Source: Rhizophlyctis rosea (lineage: Eukaryota > Chytridiomycota > Chytridiomycetes > Rhizophlyctidales > Rhizophlyctidaceae). Taken from it: a DNA stretch of 64,000 nt. The notes beneath the pieces are model-generated. The model worked only from the letters and a program-made list of their open reading frames with translations. It did not search any database and was not told where the DNA came from. Every line of letters starts with the position of its first letter. The stretch's first letter is position 1. The DNA lies in NCBI GenBank assembly GCA_027596075.1, contig JADGJC010000143.1:35636-99635 (forward strand). The letters are read 5' to 3'. Positions 24,257-41,201 of the stretch are shown one piece after another. The translations under genes were made by a program, and so were the position numbers.

Positions 24257-24291
24257 CTCTGATACACCGTACATGGTTGCGGGTATCAGAG
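24257..24291. repeat. 9-bp inverted repeat (hairpin)
   Basis: CTCTGATAC (24257-24265) and GTATCAGAG (24283-24291) are perfect complements around a 17-nt loop. The right arm also resembles the TGGTATCAGAGC primer-binding site of LTR retrotransposons primed by initiator tRNA-Met (11 of 12 bases). Confidence 0.6.
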
Positions 24292-25084
24292 CTTCTGCAA
24301 CGACTGCATGGCAACCCCTTTTTGATGGTTGATGGCCTCCATTCGGGAGGACATTGGACCGCGGTGTCCCCTTGCATGCCTCTCCAACCGTACTCCTCAC
24401 TCACTTCGCTCGCTTTCTCGGACGCACCATCATAAACCACCACCATCCTGCCACACAAGGGTATCGAACTTCGGATACTAACGTCCCCCCTTTCCCCAAC
24501 CTATTAGTTTCAGCTCCGCCGACGGTCCCTTCCAAATCAGATTGTTGCGAATCCTTTCTGTCAAATTAGATCAAATCATCTTTCTGTCAAATATATCAGA
24601 TAGTTTCCGTCTATCACTTTCACTATTTCTGTTCCTAATGTTCCTTCGCGCTATTTCTTTCCATATTGTTTATTTCGAGTTATTTCAAATCTCAACCGAC
24701 CGTCTCCTTGTGAGGCATCTCCGACTCTACCTCTTCGGGGATGATAAGGTCACAACCCCCGCGGGTTCCTAGGTGGACGCCTGGCTGTTTCATCAGGTAC
24801 GTGTCTGAGTTGCATCATATTTCTCTATGCGTTGTGGTATGGACGGTGGTGGTTGACGGTCGATGGAAGAAAGGTGAGTGTCTTATATATGATTGGTCGT
24901 CACACATGAATATCATGGTCATTACTATACATCGCACGATGTCGTTGCTCCCTCATACACACCCACTCTCATTACCCTTTCACTTGAGAAGGCACACATC
25001 CAGCTCCACGAACGAGCTTTGGCTTTACGTCCATCCTTGCACGTTTGCCGTCGACATATTCGACACGTTGAGCAGATGCTTCCC

Positions 25085-25360
25085 TCCCGCGGCCTCCAAG
25101 ATCCAACACGAAGGGGTCTCGAACGGTCTTCCTATCCCGCGGCCTCCAAGATCCAACAAGAAGGGGTCTCGAACGGTCTCCCTCTCCCGCGGCCTCCAAG
25201 ATCGAACATGAAGGGGTCTCGAACGGTCTTGGTCTCCCGCGATCTCCAAGATCCAACATGATGGGGTCGGAACGGCGCCCTTCGCGCGACCTCCAAGATC
25301 CAACATGATGAGGTCCGGCTTGCTCTCCCGCGGCCCCCAAGATCCAAACATAAGGGGTCA
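25085..25360. repeat. Six-unit tandem array, about 50-bp period
   Basis: GGCCTCCAAG or a close variant starts at 25091, 25141, 25191 and 25241, exactly 50 bp apart, then twice more with shorter spacing (about 25288 and 25332). Each unit continues ATCCAACA...GGGGTC; the first three add TCGAACGGTCT. Units become more diverged rightwards. Confidence 0.9.
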
Positions 25361-25705
25361 AATTCTTTGCGCTGGCTCTCCGGCTTCCGCGTCTCACGTT
25401 CTGGGACACGGCATCAAAGCTCCACCACCCTCGAAGATCACGCACCTCTCTTGAGTCTGCATTACTCATCCTTCTGTATTCTACCAAACACAGTGTCAAC
25501 ATCTCCAACTCACCGAGGCCGGACACGCTGGCAAGAGCCGCTTGTACGCACCTCTTTTTGTTATTCCCTCTGACTCTCTTCGGAGGTCACTAGACTCCTT
25601 TTTGGAGTCGGCGCCCCACGCGCGTGGTGGTCTCTTGGGTACGGACCCGGAGATTAAATGCTAATCTTCAGCGATGAAGTGATCAAGTCTGTAATATAGT
25701 CGGTT

Positions 25706-25860
25706 CCTCTTCCTTTGCCATTCCTATCGTCGTCCACCATTTTTCTTTTCCTTTGCTATTCCTCTCGTTCGCCATCTCTCTTTTCCTTTGCCATTCCTCT
25801 CTCGTCATTCGCCACCTCCCTCCTCGCTTGCCATTCCTCTCGCTCTTCACCATCATCCTC
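25706..25860. repeat. Pyrimidine-rich degenerate repeats
   Basis: Repeated TTCCTTTGCCATTCCTCTCG-like phrases (at least four) alternating with GTTCGCCATC-like phrases. Low complexity, inside L1. Confidence 0.7.
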
Positions 25861-26440
25861 ATCTTTCCTCTTTAGTGAGTCGTTCCAGTTCGCAGTAAAC
25901 AATCTTCTCCCACTATTAAGGGCGCTACGGGCGGCCATAGTCGCTGTTGAGCCGACCCTTTCCCTACCGTTTACCTTCATCTCCATTAACCCTAGTTTGT
26001 AGACGCTCTTCCCGCTTTTTTCTCATATTTTACCATGTCCTTTCCTGGCATACATTGCTAGAGGGACTGTCGCACTCTCACCTCTCATCTTCCTTTCCAC
26101 ACCGTCGGAACTATTCACATTTCTCGCTGACACAAGCCCCATAGCCAGTATTGTCTTGGGGTACGTCAATCCTCCTTTGCACGCTGTCGAAACCACTCTC
26201 ATCTCCCACGGACACATCTTCACGCCGTTTTTTATGGCAAGAGGACAGTCAGACCACCCATTTTCTTTCGTGCTCATTCGAAGTCAACTTTCTACTACTC
26301 TCTTTTGACGATTATTCTCTACCTGCAAATTGTGGGAGGGAGCGTCCTTTGTGATATTCGATCTCCTTTTTTCTTCCAAGCTGGCATGACCCGGAGTACG
26401 CAACTGCGGCACGGGTTTTGTTATTCTCTTTGTAGATCCA

Positions 26441-27432
26441 GTTCTTTTGATATTCCGGTGAGTGTCGTTTTTTGCATCTGGTTGTGACATCTTCCGGGGT
26501 GGTGGGGCTCTCCGATGAGGTATGTATTCTTGATGCGGTATCGTCGTGTTGCTGCTGATTCCTCCCGACACTGCAGAAGGTGCGGACGGATGTAGCAATA
26601 GCAGTAGTGGCGCGTGACGCACTTCTTGTACTATAAAAGTATATATAATAGACCAGTATATGATTGATGCCCTGCCATTACCATTTAAAGTACCTGCTTC
26701 TCCGAAACTATCATAAGTGCATTCATGATTGATTGCGGAATAGATGCTCGCAACGAGACTGAATCGCGCCAGGGTCCTAGTGCACAAGCCACAACCCCCT
26801 ACCGACAGGACCATAAATTGGAGTTCATTCAGCACGTCGGACGAGAAGGAATGTTACAACCAATCTCGTTGCGTTCAATGTTGCAACTCATGTCATTGCA
26901 CTGGTAACAATGCTGTTGTATTCTCGGATGCTCGGACAAACCTATTCTCGGATAATATGTCTCCGTCGAGGGTTCTGAAACATTCAGGAGTGATTTCGCA
27001 TACTTCGCCGCAAGACTCCCATGGCCTCGGCGCCACAAAGACGTGTCATCTTCGACAAACCATAACCTCCCCGAACGTAGCAGTAAGATCCTCTTTCATT
27101 AATCGAAGTTTGGATTTGAGCTCCGGATGAAACCCGATGTTAGAGATTTTCGGTTGAATAGACGGACTAAAGCTCCTTGTCGGAGGCGCTGAAGCGATGA
27201 TCATGTTTATGATGATTTCGCGTCAGAAGGAGGGAGGACAATATTTTTCGGTCGTGGGTTTTCATCTAACCCAATGTTCTGACATGTTTGAACACTGCAC
27301 ATGAGATATTCCTATTATGAAGGATTCTGCATATATCCCAACCATGCCTCATCTTCCTAACAGAATCTGCGCTTTGTTTCCACCTTCCCGCGAACTTCGC
27401 CATTCAGAGCGTCAATTGTTTAAACCGCAACA
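26441..27432. other. Intergenic, no gene seen
   Basis: 5' flank of the 7-TM gene; only short frames. Confidence 0.5.
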
Positions 27433-28785
27433 ATGGATCCCTTAAAAGTAGTCCCGGTCTCGTACATGATGAACGGCCTCAACATCTCGCTCTCCCTCTA
27501 CTTTGCCTTGAAAACTGCCAACATCGCCTTCCGCCGCCGCACGTATCTATGGTTCATCCTCCTTACCCTCCACGTTGCGCTATTCCTCAGCACTGTCGAG
27601 ACGGTGTCGGATCCATTGATTTGGGGGACATGTGATAAAGGGGGAATGTTTGGCTGTTTTATGTGAGTGCGATTGCGACTTGCTTCTTGTATGACGCACC
27701 GGTTTTCTCATTGGTGAGCGATGGATAGGTACGGACTGTTTTATTTGGGTGTAGTCAGTGTGGGCTTTCTACGATTGTGGGTTGTCAGTTCGAAGCGAAG
27801 CATTTACTTGTGGATTTGGGGTGCTTGTGGGGCTGCTATTATTGGAAGCTACGGCGCTCTTTGTGGACGTGAGTATTAGGACCCTTTTCTTGTTCCAATG
27901 CGTCCAACGCTTACAAATTATTTCCTTTCCAGCAAGCAAACATTTTCTGGTTCCTACCCTCATGATCTGCGTCCCAACTGTTCCGCGTGCAGGCAATCTT
28001 GCCGTCACGATAACTCAAATGGCATGCAGCGTCATCATCGTCGTTGCGCATATTGTCGAGATTTGGATCTTCATGCGCAAGACCACCAATGATCGAAGCA
28101 TGAGCGGATTAGTGAAATACTTCCGCGACTTGGTGTTATGCATCGTTCCTGCTGCGATCGTTACGTTTGCATGCAGTTTGGCAACTTTGTTTACGGATAG
28201 CAGTAAGTATACAATTTTCATTGACGTCCTTTTTGGATTTTGCATAGTGTCCTGACCAAAACTCTGTAATTTGCAGCTATGTTTATGCCCCTGGTTCTGT
28301 CTCAATCGCTCGCCGAAGCAGCCTTGATGTACGAAGCCAGCATGTTGCTGATCAACAACTCCGGCAGTACCAACGGCAGCATGAAAGAGACAGGATCCGG
28401 ATCAGGAGTTTTTCGAGGTATTGCGCCAGCACACTTGGACAACGTCATTGTTTCGAACATCCCATCATCCTACCCCCTCGTTTCTACCTCGCGGACAAGC
28501 TCCCTTCATTTTGCTCAAAATAAGCCACTTGGAGGCTATGCGCAGACTTATGATGAAGATCGGGATTCCACGTGGAGAAGCAACCAGTCGATGACTCGCT
28601 CACATTCGCCAGTTCGTGGGAGGGATGCATATGGTGGAGGCGGTATGCAGCCGGTAGCATCACCGAATGGTCATGGGTGGGGTGGAGGCAGGGAGATGTA
28701 TGGGTATGCGGGACCGGAGTCGCCTCGGCACCATCATCACCAAATGGTATTTTCTGGGATGACAGACGGCCACCTCGGATGGTAG
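27433..28785 (+). CDS. Seven-TM-like membrane protein, family not recognised
   Basis: 382 residues from exons 27433-27662, 27729-27868, 27933-28202 and 28277-28785, all GT-AG and in frame. The first roughly 260 residues give about seven hydrophobic segments, including TYLWFILLTLHVALFLS, YGLFYLGVVSVGFLRLWVV, YLWIWGACGAAIIGSYGAL, ITQMACSVIIVVAHIVEIW and LVLCIVPAAIVTFACSLATL. They are followed by a roughly 120-residue hydrophilic tail rich in Ser, Gly and His. That layout is typical of a G-protein-coupled-receptor-like protein, but I see no diagnostic family motif. A second protein of similar layout lies at 39091-40377. Confidence 0.8.
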
Positions 28786-28816
28786 CTCCAGGAAGCATGG
28801 GGACGTGGAAAGAAGG

Positions 28817-28913
28817 ACGTTAAGTCATCAATCATATGTAAGGCGATGAATATTATGTGCAGTAGACGTTAGCTCATCAGTCATGTACAAGCAGTGAATA
28901 CCATATTCAGTAG
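28817..28913. repeat. Tandem duplication in the 3' flank of the 7-TM gene
   Basis: Units 28817-28865 and 28866-28913 share ACGTTA, TCATCA, TCAT, GTGAATA or similar, and a terminal TCAGTAG/GCAGTAG. About 75% alike; likely 3' UTR. Confidence 0.75.
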
Positions 28914-29017
28914 TGGGCCTTCGTTTTTGTAAAACAGCGCAAGGCTGTGTATGTAAATCTGAACTCCCTGGATCATTTGCGTTGTCGTTATTAAAATTTG
29001 CAGCTTACACAATGCTA

Positions 29018-29038
29018 GTGGCACAACCACTGTGCCAC
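29018..29038. repeat. Short perfect hairpin
   Basis: GTGGCACA (29018-29025) and TGTGCCAC (29031-29038) pair perfectly around a 5-nt loop. It lies between the 7-TM gene and MscL. Confidence 0.6.
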
Positions 29039-29376
29039 AACATTTCCCTCGCGTAGCCACGAGGTGCCACAGGGGCCACCACCGAGACAAAGTCGGAGCG
29101 GCTGTTCCACGGCCGTTCAATGGGGCGTTCATTGATCTTTCGCTGCTAGGGGAACAACTCCCTCTCACTCCCCGTCTCTCCTGTTGAAGCCTCAACCGTT
29201 GCCCAGACTCTAGTGCGCTTCGCCTCATATTGCTGAAAGAAGCACTAGCTGAGGGCGGTGTGTTGCATAGACAGTATATATAGACGTAGACCTGCGTGGG
29301 TTTCGACCTCCTCCGTTGACTTCTGCGACCCGACAGTTTTCACCGACGAAGTTCACCAGGTGCAACACAATTCAAC

Positions 29377-30186
29377 ATGCCGAACCAAGTCAATATCGAG
29401 TTGAAGAACATCAGGACTGGTGCGATGAAGGGCGGGAAGGCCGTCGGCGGAGTCCTCAACGACTTTAAGGCTTTCTTGGACAAGGGGAATGTCGTTGACT
29501 TGGCGGTAAGTGTTGAGCATTCGGAAAGACTTATGTTTGTTTATCTCCAAGCCACGTTGTTTATTTACATTTTGATTTTGTAGGTCGGTATCGTAATGGG
29601 TGCGGCCTTCACAGCTATCGTTACCTCGCTGGTGCAAGATATCATCACTCCACCCATCGGTCTTGCCACACAATCAAATTTGGCCAACATGTTCGTGATT
29701 CTGAGGTGTCCGAAGGATAATGTAACAAAACAGGAACTGCCTTGCAAGAACAACAACAATTGGAACACTATCGCTGACGGTATGCAATGATCCGTCCGCA
29801 TGCGTTGGCATTTTTGACGAATGAAATGGCTCACATATTGATCTTTCCAGCTCAAAAGGCCGGAGCAGTAACCTGGAACTGGGGTAACTTCCTCCAAACT
29901 TGCATCAACTTCATCATCATCGCCATCATCATTTTCCTTATTGTCAAATGTAAGTGATCGTTTCCAGTATATTCCGCACTCGGTTGGTGCTGACGTTTGT
30001 CAATCATCAGTCTACGCTGCTGCGTTCCGTCGTAAGGCCCCACCAAAAAAGACAAAGGAATGCGGCTACTGCTTCAAAGACATCCCCATCAAGGCCACTC
30101 GGTGCCCAGAGTGCACATCGCACCTGTCAGATATCGTTGAGCCCGCCACTCCCGACTCCGTTATCATCGAAGTTAAGAAGGAATGA
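29377..30186 (+). CDS. mscL: Large-conductance mechanosensitive channel (MscL family)
   Basis: Stretch-activated channel, a pentamer in bacteria that releases solutes on osmotic downshock; here 199 residues from exons 29377-29505, 29584-29779, 29851-29949 and 30011-30186. The N-terminal half carries the MscL signature: DFKAFLDKGNVVDLA spliced to VGIVMGAAFTAIVTSLV and QDIITPPIGL, covering TM1 and its pore-lining glycines. TM2 is FLQTCINFIIIAIIIFLIVK. The C-terminus ends in a four-cysteine zinc-ribbon-like tail, CGYCFKDIPIKATRCPEC, also found in some bacterial MscLs. MscL is mainly bacterial; three introns show this copy is a settled nuclear gene. Confidence 0.93.
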
Positions 30187-30630
30187 TATGATTAGAGGAC
30201 AATAACGATGGTAGAGACTTGATGAATTTCGTGCATGTGCTGGCTCACATGTATTGGTTTGGCGGGTGATTGATAGCCCAATAAATTCTATGATTAGGCG
30301 CTTGGTTGCTGTGGGGGAACGCTACGGAATACACTTGTACATAATAAATAGTTAACATAATAGTTTTTATTGGATATGAGCTCTTATTGGTCCATTCAAC
30401 CTGAATGCTTCATAATGCCCGCCGATTCGTTCCTTTGAGGGGCTGGACTTGAACCTTCGTTAGGATGGCTGGTGGTGGTGTAACATGTGGCGCTCCACGC
30501 GCGCCACTTCATTCGGATGCCGTCCGGCTAGCACTCTCCACTGTCCACCCAGGCCCTCCGTTTTCCCACGCTCCTGTTCATCGCAGCTGCAACATTCTGT
30601 TTCTGAGATAGATTTTGAAACGTCAATCAA
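30187..30630. other. Intergenic between MscL and TBCD
   Basis: 3' flank of MscL (AATAAA at 30280 and ATAATAAATA near 30345) and the short promoter of the next gene. No gene seen. Confidence 0.5.
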
Positions 30631-35639
<5,009 letters not shown>

Positions 35640-35777
35640 GTCGGAATGAAAAGAAGGACTTCGGACTTGCGCACCTTAGGCTCAAACATACTATTCATAT
35701 AGTATCCCTACTTGATTGCCCCTAAGGGTAATATGATGGTGCTACATCCTCCAACTAGGTCCTATGCGGGAACGGTG

Positions 35778-36433
35778 TCACGTGGGACCCATATGATATG
35801 CAATACATTGCTCCTTGGCTCTTCTTTTGGGAAGTTCAAACCAAATCAGGTTCTTAACTGAGGCGAGGTAGACACCAAACTTATTTGAGATGAACGCATC
35901 CCGCATGACCTTGGATTTGGATGCCGCCCCGGTTTTTGTTGCTTCCTCGAAATCCACCTGAGTGTCAATTTTCACGATGACTGGCAGTTGATGTGACACA
36001 TCGAAAACACGCCATGATGAAGTCCATGAGTCAGCCAGCAATCAAGCTGATTGAAGTGATTGACGGATTTCCCACCTCGATTGATGGGCTCAGCCCATTC
36101 CAGCTTGCGCTTTTCTATACCCTTAGTACCCTTGCCTTTTGCGTTTCTTTGCTTCTGAAGAATAATGGACCCTTTCTTGACTCGAAAAACGATGCACTCC
36201 ATGCCAGTTGCTGCTGTAGAATCTGCAGAAGATGTCGCCCCATCGGTCCATGCAACAGACACCAAACAATATTGGCCGTCTCCACCAACAACAAGTGAGA
36301 CGCAGACTGATTGGGTAAGAACTATCGCATGTGAAGGGATATTGTCACTTCCAAGCAGAAGAACATCCCCCAAACTTCTTGATGGTATTTGCTTACATTC
36401 CGGCTTCCCCAGGATGCTCTTCTCGACAATCAA
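35778..36433 (-). pseudogene. Broken hypothetical ORF (two overlapping frames)
   Basis: Not recognised. One frame (36433-35972) starts MIVEKSILGKPECKQ. A second (36041-35778) contains VFDVSHQLPVIVKIDTQ and RDAFISNKFGVYLASVKNL. The two overlap where the first reads NHFNQLDCWL and the second takes over, so a single-base shift would make one protein of about 215 residues. Both halves have protein-like composition. Either a frameshifted gene relic, a sequencing error, or two exons whose splice sites I cannot place. Confidence 0.35.
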
Positions 36434-39090
36434 GATCTCACCATTCGTGCGAACATTGGTGGCGTTCCAGATTGGGGTAGAAAAGAAGATGATTACTTAG
36501 GAAACATTGATCAGATGACGGGAGATGTCAGGAGTTTGGCACTGGAGTAGGAGGAATTTACTGGCTTTCTATATTGAAGCGCACACTTGACTGAGACAAC
36601 CAAAACCCACCTCCGCAGACCATTGTTTGACAAAGTGTCATATAACATGAAATCCATGTACATAGCCAATTCCCGTGAGCGGCTCTCCCGAATGGCACAA
36701 GGGGCCTTTGGGCTGGAGGCATCTTCGGGTTGGAGGGATGTTCTTCTACTTGGTCGGCAATATATTTTTTATGGTATGTCCATGTTTCAATCGATTGGCT
36801 GAGTCTAGGATCCTCATCCTCGCCAGCGACTCACTTCCAGACCAACAGTACAAACCCACCTTCGAGAGGCTATTTCACAAATTAGATACGACATATGGGT
36901 GAGTTGGCCTGCCGCCGGTGTTGATGTGAAAATCAATCCGGCCTGGTTGGATATGGAATATTTTGGGTTGGCCTTTCATCCCGACATCCACGGCGAGCCC
37001 ATCAACTTCGCGACAAAGTCAACTGATGGGACATCAAAGGAAGCCACTGAGCTCGGCAGTGCACCACCGTTTGCTGATCGATCCTCAAAGAGACAGCCAA
37101 AACTGTGTTGTCATTGGTGACATCAGCACAAGGGAGTTGACACCACGAAACTACATGCTACTACGCAAATTGGGTCAACTCGAGCGCAATCTCATCTTTG
37201 TGTGCCTGCACCACAACGTTAAACCTGATCGGTCGTTCGCGTTCCTGCATGGAATGCAGCCAATGTATGCTTGCCCATTGGCCGTTCGTGATGCAGTGCT
37301 AGGAGAAAACGGGACCCATGTTTGCTTTTTCCCTATACTGGCCACATTGACGAAACTTGATAGGTTCCAGATTTTCATATAGGAGGGCACGAAATGTTTT
37401 ACTATCTTTGTAATAATCTTCTTCGGGTTGTTAATCAATGGATGGATGTTGTGTTCGCCCCTATTCGACTCGTTCCAGGCGTTTGTGCGGTCCCATTAGG
37501 TCTTCAGGGCCTCCAGTCACCAGCTTTTACACATGCACAGATTCAGTTCATTACAACTATAGCAGTTTTCGCGCATGGGACCCTCGCAAATCTCAAAAAC
37601 TTGGTGTATTTGGGAAGAGGGGTCTGTATGTTGGCTGACAAAATTACACAGATCCATGATGGACCCTGGCCCTGAACTCCTGAAGCTTTTGCGACGCTAT
37701 GGACCCTTACTTCTAAGTCTTGGAGGACCCTGATCAGTTCCGAGCTTAGCACAACATCGGAGGTTTGCGTGAAACACGTGGTCTTTTTCATTCAAAGCCT
37801 TCAACTCCTTCGAATGGAGATAGCTAAGCCCAGTCATTTCCGCACCGCTGTCTCAAGACTCACCGTATCGGCGGTATCGCACTTCAAACGTTCCTTCAGA
37901 CCCTCTTTTCTGCTGTGCTACTGTGCTACCCATACAACAGACAGCGCACTTACTGGATCTCCCTGGCCGCCCGCATTTACATTGATTTGACCGTTGATGT
38001 ACCGGAGGCCGTCGGAATAGGTACAAGACTCGTGAAGTGTCTGCAGCACTCGATTGCATAGCTAGGCCACCTGTTGCCCGAAAGTCTAGAATGATGCATC
38101 GGACCGGTGTCATACTTTATGCTAATGCAAGATGACTCGCTTTGCAGCCGTTGTATGGTAGCGGTCAGACGGTGGGGAGTGAGGTATATGGGGCTCTGAC
38201 GTGAATGTAAACGTTGTATTGCATGTTGTCTAGGCCTCTGATTTTGCTCCTCGCGACTCGGTCCCTTCGGCGACTCTGGAAGATTGGATCCATCTCCTGC
38301 TGAGGTCATTTTTGCTTTGGCGAAGCTGTACCAAAGTTGCACCCTCCGAATAAACGTCGAATTGGATCGAAAACGTTCACAGAGATCTGCACAAGACCGA
38401 AATGACCACGCGGTACACTGCTTGGAAAGTTTCGTCCTCCCAATGTGGCCGTGGCTGAGTCGATCCAACGAGAAAAGGCTCCAGGAGACACCATCAACGG
38501 AAGGGGTCTGGTCTTGCTTTTCTGCCGTCTTTCTGCATCGTTCCCTTCTGCTGTTGCCCGAGAATATGGCACAAACTTACGAACTACATACAGACAGGAG
38601 TTTGTGTGGCGTTCGAGGGGACCTCTGTGTTTCCCTGAAGAAAGCCTTCATCAAAAGGTCGCCAACTGCTGACGAAGTGGCACACCTTCTTGCTGGGCCT
38701 GGTCCTGCTTGCGTTTCTTTCAGTTTGATGTTTCCAAGCAATTATCATCTAGGTAGCCCATCCTTTCCGCGCACATAAAATAACCGCGGACCACTGGAGC
38801 GCGCGGGTCTTTGGGAGCGAAGCGGTCCTTCGTCAGTCTGTTGATCGGAAGCATATGCGTATAGACGCAACTGTGAAAATCGACGGCGAAAGTTCTCGGC
38901 TGACTCGACTGCTCAATTCATAGTCATAATCAGCTGGTTCTCTGATTTGTTGACAAACAAACCTTCCCGCTAGTGCCTTCTTGTCTGTCCCAGGCCTTCC
39001 CGCATATTCAAACTCGCAACGACCATCACCGGATTCTTTCCCGCAAACAACTCCAGATATACCCCAATCATACCCTAAATACCTGCCACC
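36434..39090. other. Intergenic, possible gene debris, no supported gene
   Basis: Several plus-strand frames (36963-37382, 38284-38778) are 130-165 residues long but match nothing I recognise and are not linked by clear introns. One plus-strand patch near 36748 (GGATGTTCTTCT) resembles the minus-strand copy near 36355, a weak hint of an inverted duplicate. The last 150 bp is the 5' flank of the next gene. Confidence 0.4.
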
Positions 39091-40377
39091 ATGGACTCTG
39101 GTGCTTCAAACCGCAACCACATCCCCGATACAACCTTCGCGGCCCTCCACATCCTCCCCGTTGTCCTCGGCCTCCTCCTCAATACCCACACCGTTCACTG
39201 CGCGCTCATGGACCACCTGAACCGCCGGACAAAGATGACGCTAGCGCAGGTTTTCTTGGTCCTTGTGGCGGTACCGACGATTCTGTCGAGCGGGTTTTTG
39301 TATTACTTTTTGAGGAGGGTGCCGCCGAAAGGGAGTGGGTGGGAGGCGCTTGCTAGCGTTGGGAAGATGGCGAAGCCTGGGTTGGTGGTTGTGTTTGTTG
39401 GGTTCCTGCTGTGTCAGCAGCACAGGTAGGTTGATGTGGGGTGATGACATTTCTGAAGTTTTGCTCGATGTATTTGCTGCTTTGGTTGATTGATGCAATC
39501 TTCGCATTAGATATCGTGTCATGCTTCCCAATCGAAAGATACGGGATAGAGTACTTTTTACGGTGACAATTGTTGTGGGAACGGTATACCTCGTCCTCTC
39601 TATTCTGGAATCTGTCAATTCTCTACCAGGGAGCCGATGGTTGTTGGGATTGTATAACTTGGGATACTTCGTTTTTCCTGTTTATGTGTAAGTGTGGGAG
39701 CAATCCTCTTCTCAACCGACAAAGATGTGCTCTGGACGCTCACGCGCCAATGTCCGGATTCCACACTCAGCGTCATAATTGACAATATAATATCGATCTC
39801 AATCCTCCGTGCCCTCCTCCACGTCAAACGAAACCTCGCCCTTCTCTCCTCAACGTCTCTCCCCCCATCAACAACACACCCTAACCCGCAACAACACCAC
39901 TATGCCCCACTTCCAAAAACCCCAAAATCCTCTTCAACACAAACTTTCACCCTAACACCCATCCCCTCAAACGAACGCCTAGACGCCTGCCACCAAACTC
40001 CACACCTCCCCTTCCCATCAACCACTCAAATCCGGCGCCCTTCCACACCACCCCTGCCGCCCCTCCCTTCCAACTACCAACCCGACATAACACTCACAAA
40101 CGCCTACCATCCGCATGACCACTCCACTCTCCAACAATCCATTCGCTCGCTGATTGGCAATATCATCACCATGTGGGCGTTCCTGATTACAGATCTGTGC
40201 GGGTTGGCAGCGATGCTAGCTGGGTTGGCGGATGTGGCTAGTTTGTGTGTTGCGTGGGCTACGTGTTGTGGTGTTGCGTTTTTGTTGTGGTTTTATATGC
40301 GGTTTGGGGTTGTTGTTAAGGGCGCTGTGAGGAGGGAGGAGGAGGGGAGGGAGAGAAGGAGGATGGGGAGGGTGTAG
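39091..40377 (+). CDS. Multi-pass membrane protein, about seven TM, not recognised
   Basis: 372 residues from exons 39091-39425, 39511-39687 and 39771-40377. The second intron (39688-39770, GTAAGT...CTCAG, 83 nt) removes what first looks like a two-base frameshift, and the join reads FVFPVYV then VIIDNIISIS. Hydrophobic segments include FAALHILPVVLGLLLN, QVFLVLVAVPTILSSGFLYY, LVVVFVGFLLC, VTIVVGTVYLVLSILES, LYNLGYFVFPVYVVII, MWAFLITDLCGLAAMLAGLA and CGVAFLLWFYMRF. A Pro/Ser/Thr-rich hydrophilic loop of about 100 residues precedes the last pair. The C-terminus is basic and acidic mixed (RREEEGRERRR). It resembles the 27433 protein in layout only. Confidence 0.78.
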
Positions 40378-41201
40378 TGTTGTGTTTGTAGGTGCGGTGG
40401 GCTTCAGTTGTTCGGGAGTATACTGGGCTTGATCAGAGGTTGAGGGAGGGGAGGTATGTGATGGGATCTTTTTACGCATTGTGATGTCAATGGTTTAGCT
40501 TCTACGTCTGGAACTAGTTGTATATAATGATTAATAAATTGATGACAATTCAGTCCCCTATTCGAAATTCTGGATGATGTCCTCCCGTCATTATGATTAC
40601 CGCTAGGTGTTACCGTTCCTTTGGACTATTGATTATGAGTTATAAGCGGTTGCGGACGGCAACAATTCTTAATGTGCCATGCAACAATGTCCTTGCCCTC
40701 AGTGCCCATCAAAGGTGCTAGGAGGCTATCATAACATAAATGAGGGAAAGTGCGAAATATCCCTTTCACAAATGCGCCGATTCATGATGTCTTGCCATTC
40801 GCTTCGTCTCCCTCTCCATAATAAAGTGTGAAATACGTAAAGAATGCCATAGTGATCAAGTAGCGACCATGCCATGCAGTACTAGGTAGGTAGGTCAGCG
40901 AATTCTGAACCAAGCGGAATCGGTTAGGACCCTGGCGTTCAATCACGTGCCATCTCTTGGCGTCATGATGACTCAGCACTCCCACCCCCCAGATTGCATT
41001 GCGTGAACCCTTCCCGAAATTCTTCCACCTGCATACTTACATCTCCATCTGGTGCTTATAATACAATTTGCACACAATCAGCTTATCAGCCGGCTTCTCA
41101 GGAACCCCAATAGCAGACGGACTCACAAGTCGAGAGATACTATCAACAGCTTCACTCTCCTGTGGAGAAGCTTCAATAGCAGGCCTTTTCTCGAGGTTGC
41201 A
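40378..41201. other. Intergenic, no gene seen
   Basis: 3' flank of the membrane-protein gene and promoter of cullin-4. Only short frames. Confidence 0.5.

Larger units (their letters stand above)
24139..26440 (+). mobile_element. Repeat-rich locus L1 (family with L2 and L3)
   Basis: This is a composite locus without a normal gene. In order it holds: TATAAATA (24139-24146); a 9-bp inverted repeat (24257-24291); TACTAAC at 24476-24482 followed 31 nt later by a CAG 3' splice site (24513); a six-unit array (25085-25360); pyrimidine-rich repeats (25706-25860); and a segment near 26395 reading YATAARVLLFSL that resembles LATAS-containing segments of L2 and L3. A second degenerate version (LARAACTHLFLLF) lies near 25530. 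The order is broadly that of L2. It may be a decayed mobile element or a fast-evolving repeat gene; the label mobile_element is inference. Confidence 0.4.

Noticed and set aside
24281..24292. Taking the PBS-like site as proof of an LTR retrotransposon
   Set aside because: No second LTR, no polypurine tract and no reverse transcriptase, integrase or gag-like coding seen; kept only as a lead.
36340..36770. Possible inverted duplicate of the 35.8-36.4 kb ORF on the plus strand
   Set aside because: Only about 25 of 32 bases match around GGATGTTCTTCT; too weak to claim without a computed alignment.
39681..39700. Apparent two-base frameshift in the membrane-protein gene
   Set aside because: A perfect 83-nt intron (GTAAGT at 39688, CAG ending 39770) restores the frame and makes the total a multiple of three.
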